This document shows positions 51,370-60,784 of a stretch of DNA of 64,000 nt, piece by piece; position 1 is the stretch's first letter; each line of letters begins with the position of its first letter. The DNA lies in contig OX463781.1 in NCBI GenBank assembly GCA_949825025.1, positions 36,349,537 through 36,413,536 of the forward strand. The letters run 5' to 3'. Source of the DNA: Siphlonurus alternatus (Eukaryota > Arthropoda > Insecta > Ephemeroptera > Siphlonuridae). A program made the position numbers and the translations under genes. The notes under the pieces are model-generated. The model saw only the letters and a program-made list of their open reading frames with translations, had not been told where the DNA came from and searched no databases.

Positions 51370-52716
51370 ATGGGAGTCGACATAAGTGTATGGCGTGCGA
51401 GAGTGGGCCTATTCTGTGGCAGTGCACGTGCTAAGAAAAAGACTAAAAGTTGTTATGACAACAGTGACATTGTGAAGTTCAGCAAGTGCTACCTGTTCTA
51501 TGGATTAATCACATCCATACTACTACTGTCGGCCGCACTGGAATCGAACCCAGGTCCAGGCAACAATGAGGTAAAGGAATTATCTGACGCTATTAGAGCA
51601 CTTACGTTAGAATTCCGTTCACAAGTATCCGGTCTACAGGAGAAATTTGAATCAAAAATAAATGAGGTTACTTCAGGTTTTGATTCACTTAGACAATGTA
51701 TTGGAGAACAAAAAGTAACTCAGCAATCACAATATAAGGAGCTGAAATCTGAAATTGCTGACCTCAGAGAAGAAAATAAAAGTCTCAAAGCTGTTTTGAA
51801 TGGTCAAGAGCAATTCAAACGCAAAAATAATGTTATTATTTTTGGTATTGCGGAATCTGACGAGGATAGAAGGAGTTGCGACGAGATAGTCCGCGATGTT
51901 TGCTCATCAATTGGCGTCAATATTGGCGACGATGGTATATCAGAGACTTACCGTCTTGGCACCAAAAAGGGTAAACGACCGATTGTGTGCAAACTGACGA
52001 CCTTTCAAAAGAAAAAAGATATTTTGCAAAAAAATCGTATGCACAATAATCGTGAAATATCGATCATGAATGATCTTACTAAGGAGGAGCGTCTTGCTAA
52101 AAAAGAACTTCAACCCTACTGCGATCAAGCTAGAAAGGCTGGCCAACATGCTGTAATCAGGAATGGTAAACTTCTTGTAAATGGACGTATTTGGAGTAAT
52201 CATCAATTACCATCCCTGGACACCAATGATAACTCTGGCAACCCTGTAACGAGTCGCAGTGAGTCACCCCAGCCAGGAACGAGTAAGGGAGCGCGCAATA
52301 CGCAACCACCTCCTCGAGCTACAACGACGACCACAGCGAGGGTGGAGAGCGCGCTGCCTGTGTCGTCTCCATCACCACGTCTGCCGAGTGGTGGTGGCGG
52401 TCGCAGCACCGCGCAACAGGAGACGACCAGCGGCGAGCGCAACACACGTCAGATGAAGCCTTCTGGCTTCCCTCCTCTCCCGAAGTCCGCGGCAAGTAAC
52501 ACAGACGATGATGCATCGTGCAGCATGGCTGTGGACCCGAGCTATGCAAGTGCAGCGGGTGGGCGTAACATTTCTGTCCCACTGAAATTCAATGGTGAGA
52601 AACTCTCTCTAGCAAGCATGCAAAATATTATAAGAGCAAAAACAACTCTTAGTGGAGAGGCTGGCAAGACTGAATCAAAGCCTAGTAAAATTAAGAGAAC
52701 TGTAACAGCTAAGTAG
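51370..52716 (+). CDS. Retrotransposon ORF1 protein (2A-like leader, coiled coil, RRM-like core)
   Basis: 448 residues, ATG in good context (gacATGG), stop TAG at 52714-52716. Residues 1-40 are basic and contain WRARVGLFCGSARAKKK. Residues 42-57 are hydrophobic (LFYGLITSILLLSAAL) and run straight into ESNPGPG, a 2A-like NPGP motif at 60-63. A coiled coil follows at about 68-150 (heptad-rich, ending LREENKSLKAVLNG). Then an L1-ORF1-type RRM/C-terminal domain at about 150-290: KRKNNVIIFGIAE, ETYRLG, RPIVCKLTTFQKKKDIL, ISIMNDLTKEERLAKKEL, AVIRNGKLLVNGRIW. The last 150 residues are Ser/Pro/Thr/Gly-rich and GC-richer. By family knowledge this protein binds and chaperones the element RNA. Confidence 0.92.
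   Translation: MGVDISVWRARVGLFCGSARAKKKTKSCYDNSDIVKFSKCYLFYGLITSILLLSAALESNPGPGNNEVKELSDAIRALTLEFRSQVSGLQEKFESKINEVTSGFDSLRQCIGEQKVTQQSQYKELKSEIADLREENKSLKAVLNGQEQFKRKNNVIIFGIAESDEDRRSCDEIVRDVCSSIGVNIGDDGISETYRLGTKKGKRPIVCKLTTFQKKKDILQKNRMHNNREISIMNDLTKEERLAKKELQPYCDQARKAGQHAVIRNGKLLVNGRIWSNHQLPSLDTNDNSGNPVTSRSESPQPGTSKGARNTQPPPRATTTTTARVESALPVSSPSPRLPSGGGGRSTAQQETTSGERNTRQMKPSGFPPLPKSAASNTDDDASCSMAVDPSYASAAGGRNISVPLKFNGEKLSLASMQNIIRAKTTLSGEAGKTESKPSKIKRTVTAK
51547..51558 (+). other. 2A-like NPGP motif in ORF1
   Basis: Codons 60-63 read N-P-G-P after a hydrophobic run ending LLLSAALES. Canonical 2A peptides read D-(V/I)-E-x-N-P-G-P; here E, N, P, G and P are kept but D and V/I are replaced by A and L. 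Such motifs behind hydrophobic leaders are known at the N-termini of APE-type non-LTR elements of several invertebrates. Activity of this variant is uncertain. Confidence 0.65.
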
Positions 52717-52725
52717 GTGGAGAGC
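52714..52725 (+). promoter_or_regulatory. In-frame UAG junction between ORF1 and ORF2 (candidate recoding site)
   Basis: The sequence is GCT AAG TAG GTG GAG AGC. ORF2 continues in the same frame from the codon after the stop. The first in-frame ATG in ORF2 is codon 159 (53191), beyond the endonuclease residues N12, E39, D151 and N153. UAG followed by G and a palindromic AGAGCTCT five bases on are present; no clear pseudoknot was worked out. Readthrough or termination-reinitiation at GUG would be needed. Confidence 0.6.
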
Positions 52726-55700
52726 TCTGTATGGCGACTTTTATTCTGGAATATTGAAGGATTAAAAGCGAAATTATTTGAAAATGATGTAATTAATTAT
52801 ATAAGTTCATTCAGCTGTGCTAATTTAATTGAAACATGGTTAAAAAAGGAAGATAAAATACATCTAAATGGCTATACGCATGTACAAAAAAATGAGACAA
52901 GAATAAAAAATATTGGTCGCCATCCAGGCGGTGTGCTTACTTTCTATAAAGATTGTTTTAAAAAAAATGTTAGAGAAATTGAAACAAACATAAATGGTGT
53001 TATCTGCTTAATATTTACATTTAATTACCTTAAAATTGCGGTAATTAATATATACAAGCACCCGGTTAGCTCCCCATATGTAAATAAAAATGTCTTTGTC
53101 AAATTGCGTGAATTCATATTACAATTACAAGATTCACATAATGACTTTGAACTAATTATAGGCGGGGATTTTAATGCTCGTACTAGTAATATGAACTGTA
53201 TGTTTGGTACGGTTGGAGAAATTTTTAGAGACGAGAATTATTGCAGCCTGCGAAGTAGCAGGGACCCTCTCCTTAATGCGGAGGGGAAAAAACTTGTAGA
53301 ATTTTGTGAGTCATTAGAACTTGAGATTTTAAATGGTAAAACTGAGGGTGACCGTGAGGGTCATTTTACTTATACTAATCATAAGGGCTCAAGTACTATA
53401 GATTACATTCTCTGCTCTAAGAATATTTTACCTATGATTAGGATATTCCGTGTTGATACACGAATAGAATCACATCATTTGCCTTTAGTATTAGAATTAA
53501 ATTTAATATTACCAGAATTTAATATTAAGACTGAGTTTAAAAATGTGACTGATGTAATTAGATTTAAATGGAATGACATACATGCACCGTCATTTGTTGA
53601 TAATATTAGCAATACGCCAATTTTTGCACAAAATGTAACTGTTTCTAATGTGACAGAAACGCTGGATATTTTGAACAAATCAGTTAAATATGCTGGAATT
53701 ATTATGAAACAACGTACAAGCACAACAAAAAAGGTCATAAACAACACATTTTTCGATAAAGATTGTGTGGTAGCAAAACGTAAACTTGAGCGTGCTCTTG
53801 TCAATATGCAAATATTTAACTCTGTTTATTACAAAAATCTTGTAAGTACACTCAGGAGGGCATATAAGAAATTATGTGAGGATAAACGGGAGGTGTGGAA
53901 AATTGAAAAAATACAGGAAATATCAAACATATTGGAGAGTAAAGATCAGTGTAAAATTTGGTCATTATTTAAAAAATTACGTGGTGGTATATTTGTTAAT
54001 AACTCAATCTCTCCTCAACAGTGGTTAGCTCATTTTAAAAATGTTTTGGGCGGGGGGCCTCAAATTAACACGAGGATTGTGTTAAGCACTTACCGTTATG
54101 ATACAATTTTAGATTCCGCATTTACACCGGAGGATCTTCAATTTGCTATCTCCAGCTTAAAAAACAATAAAGCACCAGGTATTGACGGGATACCGGCAGA
54201 GTTTTACAAACACGCAGCTTCCAACCCAGATATATTTTATTCTTTGCTAAAGGTTTTTAACTGCCTTTTCTCAATGGGTGAATATTATTGCAACTGGGAT
54301 ATATCAATAATTCATACTATATTCACAAACAAAGGCAGCTCTGAGTTACCTGATAATTACAGAGGTATAGCTTTGGCGCCAATTTTAAGCAAAGTGTATT
54401 GTAAACTTCTTTATACAAAACTACAAAACTGGGCAGAGCAATGTGGTAAATTATCATCATATCAAGCAGGTTTTAGGCCGGGCTTCAGCACTATAGATAA
54501 TATTTTTGTTTTAGATCATGTGATAAAGAAAAAGCTCGGTGAAGTTAATGGGAAATTATACTGTGCATTTGTAGATTTTCAAAAAGCTTTTGATACTGTG
54601 GACAGAAAAAAACTCTGGGCTAAATTATGGCAACTTAATTGTTCAAATAAAATGATTGAGGCTCTAATGGGAGTTTATGAGAATGTTCAATTTTCAATTA
54701 AATGTGGAATTAGCAAAATTACGGAGCCAATGCATTCTTATCAAGGCGTTAAACAGGGCTGCATATTATCTCCTTTACTGTTTATTTTGTTTATTGATGA
54801 TATATTACATTTTATCAACACCGATGAATTAGAACCCCCCTCAATTGGTGTAAATAATAATGTCAAATTACCTGGTTTATTATACGCCGATGATTTACTC
54901 ATAATATCTTGTACTATTAAGGGGTTGCAAGCCGGGTTAAATAGACTTAAGATATATGCAGAACGAGCGGGGCTAGTTGTACATGCAGGAAAAACAAAAA
55001 TAATACCTTTTAAAAATGGGCCTGCATTCAGTAAGGATGATATTTGGAAGCTTGGTGATGTTATATTAGAGACAGTAAGGAATATAACATACCTCGGGTT
55101 GGTTATCAGTATGACGGGAAAATGGAGCAAACATATAAAAATGGCAGAAATTAAGGCTAAAAAGGCTGTCTTTGCGGCCACGTCAGCGTTGTATAAAACG
55201 TTTGAGCCACCGTATGATTTATGCGTTAAGTTTTATAACTCTGCCGTAGAGCCCGTCGCTTTATATGGTGCTGAAATATGGGGCATCGATAAAAGAGAGA
55301 CACTTGTGTCAGTACAGTCATTGTTCTGGAGGCGTGTTTTGGGAATTGGGAGGTCCGCGGCTCACTGCGGTATTCTGTCGGAGACTGCCAGCACTGATAT
55401 AAGAACTGCAGCGTGTATAAGATCATTTATGTACTGGTTACGTTGTGCTAAAGACCTGGCCCCGCCTCTTGTCGCACTGTGTTATAGGGAGCAAATATTC
55501 AAGGGTATGACATGGCGTAATTTTCCCTGGGCGCTCAAAGTTAAAAGCGCTATGCTTAACTTAGGCATGGAAGAATTATGGAATGGTGACGGTATTAACA
55601 ATCGTGCTATTTATAAACTTATTAAAGATAAAATGAGAGAACAAAGTCACCGTTCCACTCTTCTCACGTGCCGGGAGAAAAAATCACTTAAATATTGTAT

Positions 55701-56049
55701 TAAAGAGTACTGGGGTGTCTCTCCCTATATGCAGACATGTTCAAGGACGGCGAGAAGCGGCATACTTTGGTTTAGGCTGGGCGGTTGGATTACATACAAA
55801 AAAAATTTCATTAACGCAGTTGGTCTGTCTCTGGCAGAATGTCCCCTCTGTCACGGTCTAGAAACAGCATCACATATTTTATATGAATGTCGTGAAACTG
55901 GAGATGCTAGGATTAAGGCAAAATTACCGCCTAATTTGGATTCTAGCAATTTTCACACTCTAACAAATGTTACTATATTAGAAAACTTAGGAGTCTATTT
56001 AAATTTTGTCAGAACGAAGAGGAACAAAGTGCTCGAAGAACTACAGTGA
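52717..56049 (+). CDS. Retrotransposon ORF2: APE endonuclease and reverse transcriptase
   Basis: 1110 residues counted from the codon after the ORF1 stop; that codon is GTG, so the start is not a conventional one. The APE-type endonuclease (about 1-260) shows LFWNIEGL (N12), LIETWL (E39), GGDFNAR (D151, N153), STIDYILC (D229) and SHHLPL (252-257, where SDH is usual). Reverse transcriptase (about 450-800): KAPGIDGIPAEFYK, AGFRPGFSTIDN, motif A FVDFQKAFDTV (D620), motif B GVKQGCILSPLLF, motif C YADD (723-726) and motif D region HAGKTKIIPF. The C-terminal part carries a zinc knuckle C1042-x2-C1045-x7-H1053-x4-C1058. It nicks target DNA and copies the element RNA at the nick. All catalytic RT residues are present. 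Confidence 0.94.
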   Translation: MESSVWRLLFWNIEGLKAKLFENDVINYISSFSCANLIETWLKKEDKIHLNGYTHVQKNETRIKNIGRHPGGVLTFYKDCFKKNVREIETNINGVICLIFTFNYLKIAVINIYKHPVSSPYVNKNVFVKLREFILQLQDSHNDFELIIGGDFNARTSNMNCMFGTVGEIFRDENYCSLRSSRDPLLNAEGKKLVEFCESLELEILNGKTEGDREGHFTYTNHKGSSTIDYILCSKNILPMIRIFRVDTRIESHHLPLVLELNLILPEFNIKTEFKNVTDVIRFKWNDIHAPSFVDNISNTPIFAQNVTVSNVTETLDILNKSVKYAGIIMKQRTSTTKKVINNTFFDKDCVVAKRKLERALVNMQIFNSVYYKNLVSTLRRAYKKLCEDKREVWKIEKIQEISNILESKDQCKIWSLFKKLRGGIFVNNSISPQQWLAHFKNVLGGGPQINTRIVLSTYRYDTILDSAFTPEDLQFAISSLKNNKAPGIDGIPAEFYKHAASNPDIFYSLLKVFNCLFSMGEYYCNWDISIIHTIFTNKGSSELPDNYRGIALAPILSKVYCKLLYTKLQNWAEQCGKLSSYQAGFRPGFSTIDNIFVLDHVIKKKLGEVNGKLYCAFVDFQKAFDTVDRKKLWAKLWQLNCSNKMIEALMGVYENVQFSIKCGISKITEPMHSYQGVKQGCILSPLLFILFIDDILHFINTDELEPPSIGVNNNVKLPGLLYADDLLIISCTIKGLQAGLNRLKIYAERAGLVVHAGKTKIIPFKNGPAFSKDDIWKLGDVILETVRNITYLGLVISMTGKWSKHIKMAEIKAKKAVFAATSALYKTFEPPYDLCVKFYNSAVEPVALYGAEIWGIDKRETLVSVQSLFWRRVLGIGRSAAHCGILSETASTDIRTAACIRSFMYWLRCAKDLAPPLVALCYREQIFKGMTWRNFPWALKVKSAMLNLGMEELWNGDGINNRAIYKLIKDKMREQSHRSTLLTCREKKSLKYCIKEYWGVSPYMQTCSRTARSGILWFRLGGWITYKKNFINAVGLSLAECPLCHGLETASHILYECRETGDARIKAKLPPNLDSSNFHTLTNVTILENLGVYLNFVRTKRNKVLEELQ

Positions 56050-56577
56050 TTTGCATAATTATAACGTAAAAATTGTGTTCACTTCCCAATCGTGCAGTGG
56101 TGTTATAAGTATAGCCGAAGTGCAGTGTTTGAGTTGATTACTTAACAAATATTGCATTATAATTTTACCCGCCTCAAGAGACTTGTCCTCCCCGGATATT
56201 GCTCACTGTCTTAGTGTATTTGCAAAAATTGTGCATGAAAGTGTAATTTGGAGAATGTGTAATATTGAAATAATTAACATGTCATTCATGTTTTATTATA
56301 ATAAGACATATAACATTGTACTTACATGTATCTACCATAGAGAGAGAATGATTTTAGTCTGTATTTTATTCATATATATTAACTGATAAATGGAAGTATT
56401 TTTCTATTATGTGTGCATTATATATGCATTTTTTATTTTTTCGAATTTTAGTTTTAAGCTAATATGTAATAATCAAGGTTGATTTGAGTGTATAGATATT
56501 TTTATCTGACTCGACTATGTGTATCTATTGTACTGTGAATTTTAATACAATAAAAACCTTTTAAACTGAACTGAAAA
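56050..56577 (+). other. 3' UTR and tail of the full-length retrotransposon
   Basis: 528 bp without a coding frame, AATAAA at 56549-56554, ending AAACTGAACTGAAAA. The short CTGAA pair replaces a long poly(A). No match to the TTTGAA tails elsewhere in the window. Confidence 0.8.
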
Positions 56578-56589
56578 ACTTTGGTACAT
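56578..56589. repeat. Right target-site duplication of the full-length retrotransposon
   Basis: ACTTTGGTACAT, identical to 51304-51315. Confidence 0.93.
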
Positions 56590-56917
56590 CATTATTATGC
56601 TGACTCACCATAGTTGTAAGTACTCAATCCTCTCTCCCATATAAAAGTGTTACCAGTAAGCTGCTTTCCCAAATATCCTGCTAAATTAATTAACTTAATT
56701 GGAAATTGGATGGCCCGGCCACGATCCCAATACTCAAAATGATTAAGAATGTTACCTGACTATTTCCACGCTTTGATAATAATGTATAGTACTTGTAGTA
56801 CGTTAAGAAACTTGAGCACTGAACTACATTATTATAATAGTTTTTATTATCTTTACACTTCATGCAGGTGCACCTGTTTTCTTTATAAAGTAACGGGAGT
56901 CATATGTTCCCATTAAA
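56590..56917. other. Non-coding flank right of the retrotransposon
   Basis: AT-rich, no supported feature. Confidence 0.4.
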
Positions 56918-57025
56918 TTCAAATTCTTTATTCAATCGTTTAGGTCGTATATACATAGACGAACTTAGATCATTTTAATTAAAAAATTATAATAATAAAA
57001 ATAATCACAGTTCACAAAAATTCAT
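56918..57025 (-). pseudogene. 3' end of a truncated non-LTR retrotransposon E
   Basis: ttcaaattctttattcaatc followed by catagacgaacttagatca matches the 3' terminus of element A (7983-8040) closely. About 100 bp remain. It is the fifth minus-strand 3' end of this tail type in the window. Confidence 0.75.
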
Positions 57026-57228
57026 ACTTGGATGATTCGAGAAGAATGATTTCGAGAACTTTGTTTACTTACTAACAAGCAAAGAGCAAAGTATGTGAAG
57101 CAAAGTCATCTACTCGAAAGCAACATTCCTTTATACCAGGCTAAGACACGCGGGAATTTTGTGCGTCATTTGTTGTAATTTTTCAGGACCCATTGTACCG
57201 CAAAATTTCAAAAATAGCATAGCATGAT

Positions 57229-57446
57229 CAGAGACCTCCGTGACATATGGCCGGGGATTTGATCAGAGTTTCACTGTAACTGAGAGTGGCTGCGCTGCTA
57301 AATGTTCGGCAAGGTCATGTAAACTCCGGTTCTTGCTGGCTGAAATTGTCCGCGCAGCCAGCGAGAACCGGGCCGTGCCGCTCTCAATTACAGTAAAGCT
57401 CGGCCAAGCTGGTCAAATTTCTGGCCATAAGACACGGAGGTCTCTG
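57229..57446. mobile_element. 218-bp MITE with CAGAGACCTCCGTG ends
   Basis: CAGAGACCTCCGTG is mirrored at 57433-57446, with further pairing of tatggcc, agcc..ggttct and ctgtaact..ctctcaattacag inward. CG-rich relative to its surroundings. It sits beside the repeat shared with 4470-4586. The flanks show no clear duplication. Confidence 0.8.
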
Positions 57447-57460
57447 TAGGGTTTCTGTTG

Positions 57461-57578
57461 CATGATGGGCGCATTCAAAGTTTCGCGGCATGATGGGTCC
57501 TGAAATACTTGAATCTGATTGGCTAAGTCCTTTAACATTGGTCAAATTGGTGGCTTAACCTGGTGTAAAGGAACGTTG
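57461..57578 (+). repeat. Interspersed repeat, copy 2 (partner at 4470-4586)
   Basis: catgatgggcgcattcaaag to aaaggaacgttg, same orientation as the 4.4-kb copy. Confidence 0.75.
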
Positions 57579-58740
57579 CTCGCAATGGTTTTAACAAACC
57601 ATTGTTTATAATGTCTGTCGCATCACACAACAATCACGGACCGAGTGAGTACATTGCAAGAAAACGCCCGCAGTTGACAGTGGTGGCGCCACTGATCCGT
57701 TTCAGTGTTGCATGTTTACTATTGTCAACTATGTAAAAATCAGAAAAAAAATTCACTTAACTTGGAAAATTTTTATGAAGAACATATTAATTTAATTTTT
57801 GAAGTGCATTAATAGATAGAACATAAGAAGTTTTTTTATTTGTTGATTTTTTAAATATTTGATGCTGTCCAGTAATTTATTTTCAAAATTATTTAAAGTT
57901 GATTCGACACAATCGGTAAGTTTTTTTTTCTTAATATTTTAGGAAACTTTTACAACTAATCATGCCAGGTGCTATCAGATATTAATGTAGACGTGTTCAG
58001 CGTTTTATTAGTCCACAAAAGCCTTTATAATGGCTTCTATGGGTATTGTTGAGTTTTTTGAGCGTTTTACAGTACAATTTACTTTTTATTGTAAGTACTA
58101 ATTTGAAGTTAAAATAAATTATTACTACATTTATATATTCTATGCCATGAAATGGAACGAATTTATTTTCAATATTCACTAAAATATATGTCAAACAAGA
58201 GTCATTGCATCTCCGAGTGCATTAGAAGTTTGTTTCCAGAAAAAATATTGAACAATATTCATAGCATAATTAATGTAAAAGTGTTGTAGATGAAATGTGA
58301 TATTTTCAATAATGAATTATGTAACCATTTTTCAAAAATTACAAATATCTTTAAATATTTAATAATATATGTGCATTTAATATAATTAAAATACATTGTA
58401 TATAACATTCTGGTTTTTGAAATATTAAAACTGACAAGTTATGTAATAATGCTTATCTAATTTACATTATATAATTTATAGAATATATATTATGACAAGA
58501 TCTATGTTTGTATTGTGATTTTAATTAATTACTGTATACTGCCAAATGATCAAATAAATATTTCTAATTTCTAATTTCTAACCATGGGCTATTTGTAAAC
58601 AATTGATACGGTTAGCTGGCGCCTCTGGTGGCTGAAATGTTGAACTAACGAGTTTGTTTACTATAATTCCTGTCTCACCTTCAGCAATCGAAAATATGCG
58701 ACAGACATTATAAACAATGGTATGTTGCAAACTTTGCGAG
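57579..58740. mobile_element. 1.16-kb fold-back element, family 6 (copy 2)
   Basis: CTCGCAATGGTTTTAACAAA then CCATTGTTTATAATGTCTG pairs with the right end at 58690-58740. Arms of about 55 bp are strong, with weaker pairing (ggcgcc, gttgaact) further in. The interior (57760-58580) is AT-rich without a transposase frame. Same end family as 24158-24499. Confidence 0.72.
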
Positions 58741-59160
58741 TGGAGGAATACGGAAAAGATAGGGAGGGAAGGGGATGTGTCCGTTGCTCCTTAAAAGTGA
58801 AAGCGGTGGCAGCGGCATGCTAGGACTTTCCGCAGGTGTTGTGGCAGTTGCCTGCTGTGACAATGCTCTGATTGTAATATTTGATGGTTCGGGCATCTTG
58901 TCACCTTGCCCTCGGGGTATAGCAGCGCCTTTGCTGTCGGTGTTTTATGATTTCTACTGAAAAAATAGGAGCCACATATTTTGCAAAAGGTGACTTGGCT
59001 GGCTAGCAGGGAGGCCAGGGAGTAAGATTTGTTAACAAATCTTGGCAAGGAGATGGTTGCATGATGGCATCCTCCATTAACGTCCGACCATCCTGACTGA
59101 CATTTTCATTGTTACCTTAGTCAAAATTACAGGTTAATGCCGGAGATGCCACCCCAGATT
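58741..59160. other. GC-richer islet, unresolved
   Basis: Open on both strands: plus MCPLLLKSESGGSGML (61 codons) and minus MPRFVNKSYSLASLLA (85 codons, with FCKICGSYFFSRNHK). No domain or splice pair decides. Confidence 0.2.
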
Positions 59161-59705
59161 AGAAAGAATCAATCAACAACAAGTAATGCTAGGTAGGGCT
59201 CACGGTATGACGTACCGGAAAGTTAAATTAATTAAGAATTTAGTCATTTATGACCAGTAACCTGCAACAGGATACAGGATTCAGTAAATGATAAAAATAT
59301 AATACAATTATTTTTATGTTAAGAGAACAAAAATTCGAATATTTGATCAAAAAGTGAAATTAATTAGTTGTACTGTACAATAATTATATATGTCTCTACA
59401 CGACAGTCATTTTGCTGCCCACGCTTCTAAACTCTAGCATGACAGTTCCAAGGCCTTAAAGAGCGGCTTCGTGATTGGAGCTTGCCACCAGGTAATCCTC
59501 TAATGAAATTCGTGCACACCTCTTTATTGATCGTAAATTTATAAACTTAATGTTAAATGCCTAGAAAACGAGTAATATTTTGAATAAAATCATGCAATTG
59601 ATGGTTTTTATTATAGGCTGCCCTATATATTTAAAATAATTTATAAATTTATATAATTTCATTGTGTTAAATATCTGTATGTAATACTGTGATAATGAGC
59701 TATAC

Positions 59706-59832
<127 letters not shown>

Positions 59833-60012
59833 GTTTCACATTTTCTTTATACTTCTGGGACAACTCAATATTTAGTATGTTTATGCTTTAATTTTTGTCT
59901 TAATTTGAGTAAAACCAGTGATCGAACGCAATGTGGTTTGGCTAATTTTTTATTATTGGCTTTCACCGCGTGATAAAAAATATAAACATTTGGCATAGTA
60001 TACATTTATTTT

Positions 60013-60055
60013 ATACATAGTCGTGTACATAGTCGTGTACATAGTCGTGTACATA
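60013..60055. repeat. 12-bp tandem repeat, 3.6 copies
   Basis: tacatagtcgtg three times, then tacatag. Confidence 0.95.
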
Positions 60056-60655
60056 GTACGTTTTCTTGTGAAATATTTGCAGATTATGGCGTTATCAGCG
60101 TAAATCCTTACGATTTTTGAGGATATTAAAAAATAATTAAGGTTAAAAAAAAAACTGAAAATATATTTAGCATTAAAAATTTCCAAATCCAAATATACAA
60201 TAAAAGAAGCTCATCCAGGTTGTCCCCTCTCTTGTACTCCATTAAGATAATTAAGATAATTGGGTTTGAGAGAAATAAATGGATGAATGAATAAATGTAC
60301 TCAAATGCGAATAAAATTTATAGACTTTTTTTTTCAAGAGCTGGAACTTTATTCCTTTGATTTGCATTTTGTTTCCATCGACCCGAAGACACACTTCAGT
60401 ATAGTGAAACATTGCATCTTCTGTGAATTCACGTTATTGAGATTCACAAGGAAGAACTTATACCGTGTATATTTATGAAGAAATAACATTATACGAACGG
60501 TGCGAATACAACTAGACAGAAGGCAAATGGAAGGTCCGTGTAGTCTATAATCGACGGGGTTACATTTTTACTCACGAATTCCATTTGAGAAAATGCAAAA
60601 CACACTAATCAAACTAATAAATATTAAATACTTTTTTTATCATTATAATTTTATT

Positions 60656-60784
60656 AGGTCTGTTCGTAAATACACAATCAGAAAGAATCGATTATTTGTG
60701 ATGAACCTTATGTTGCATATATATAAACAAAAGGTTCATCACAAATAATCGATTCTTTCTGATTTTGTATTTACGAACAGACCT
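60656..60784. mobile_element. 129-bp near-perfect hairpin element
   Basis: Arms of 54 bp starting AGGTCTGTTCGTAAATAC are mirrored with one difference around a 21-bp loop. Flanking ATT on both sides could be a 3-bp duplication. Non-coding; the near identity of the arms implies youth. Confidence 0.9.

Larger units (their letters stand above)
51316..56577 (+). mobile_element. Full-length intact non-LTR (LINE) retrotransposon
   Basis: 5262 bp between perfect 12-bp duplications. Order: a 54-bp 5' UTR, ORF1 (51370-52716), ORF2 (52717-56049) in the same frame after one UAG, a 528-bp 3' UTR with AATAAA at 56549-56554, and a tail of two CTGAA units plus a few A. Both frames are otherwise free of stops, and the exact duplication implies recent insertion. 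The APE-type endonuclease plus RT without an RNase H that I can see, and an ORF1 with an RRM-like core, suggest the CR1/L2/jockey/Nimb range; the clade is not assigned. It is unrelated in tail sequence to elements A-E. Confidence 0.93.

Noticed and set aside
52203..52582. Frames on both strands inside the ORF1 Ser/Pro-rich region
   Set aside because: GC-rich shadow frames of ORF1; no independent signal.
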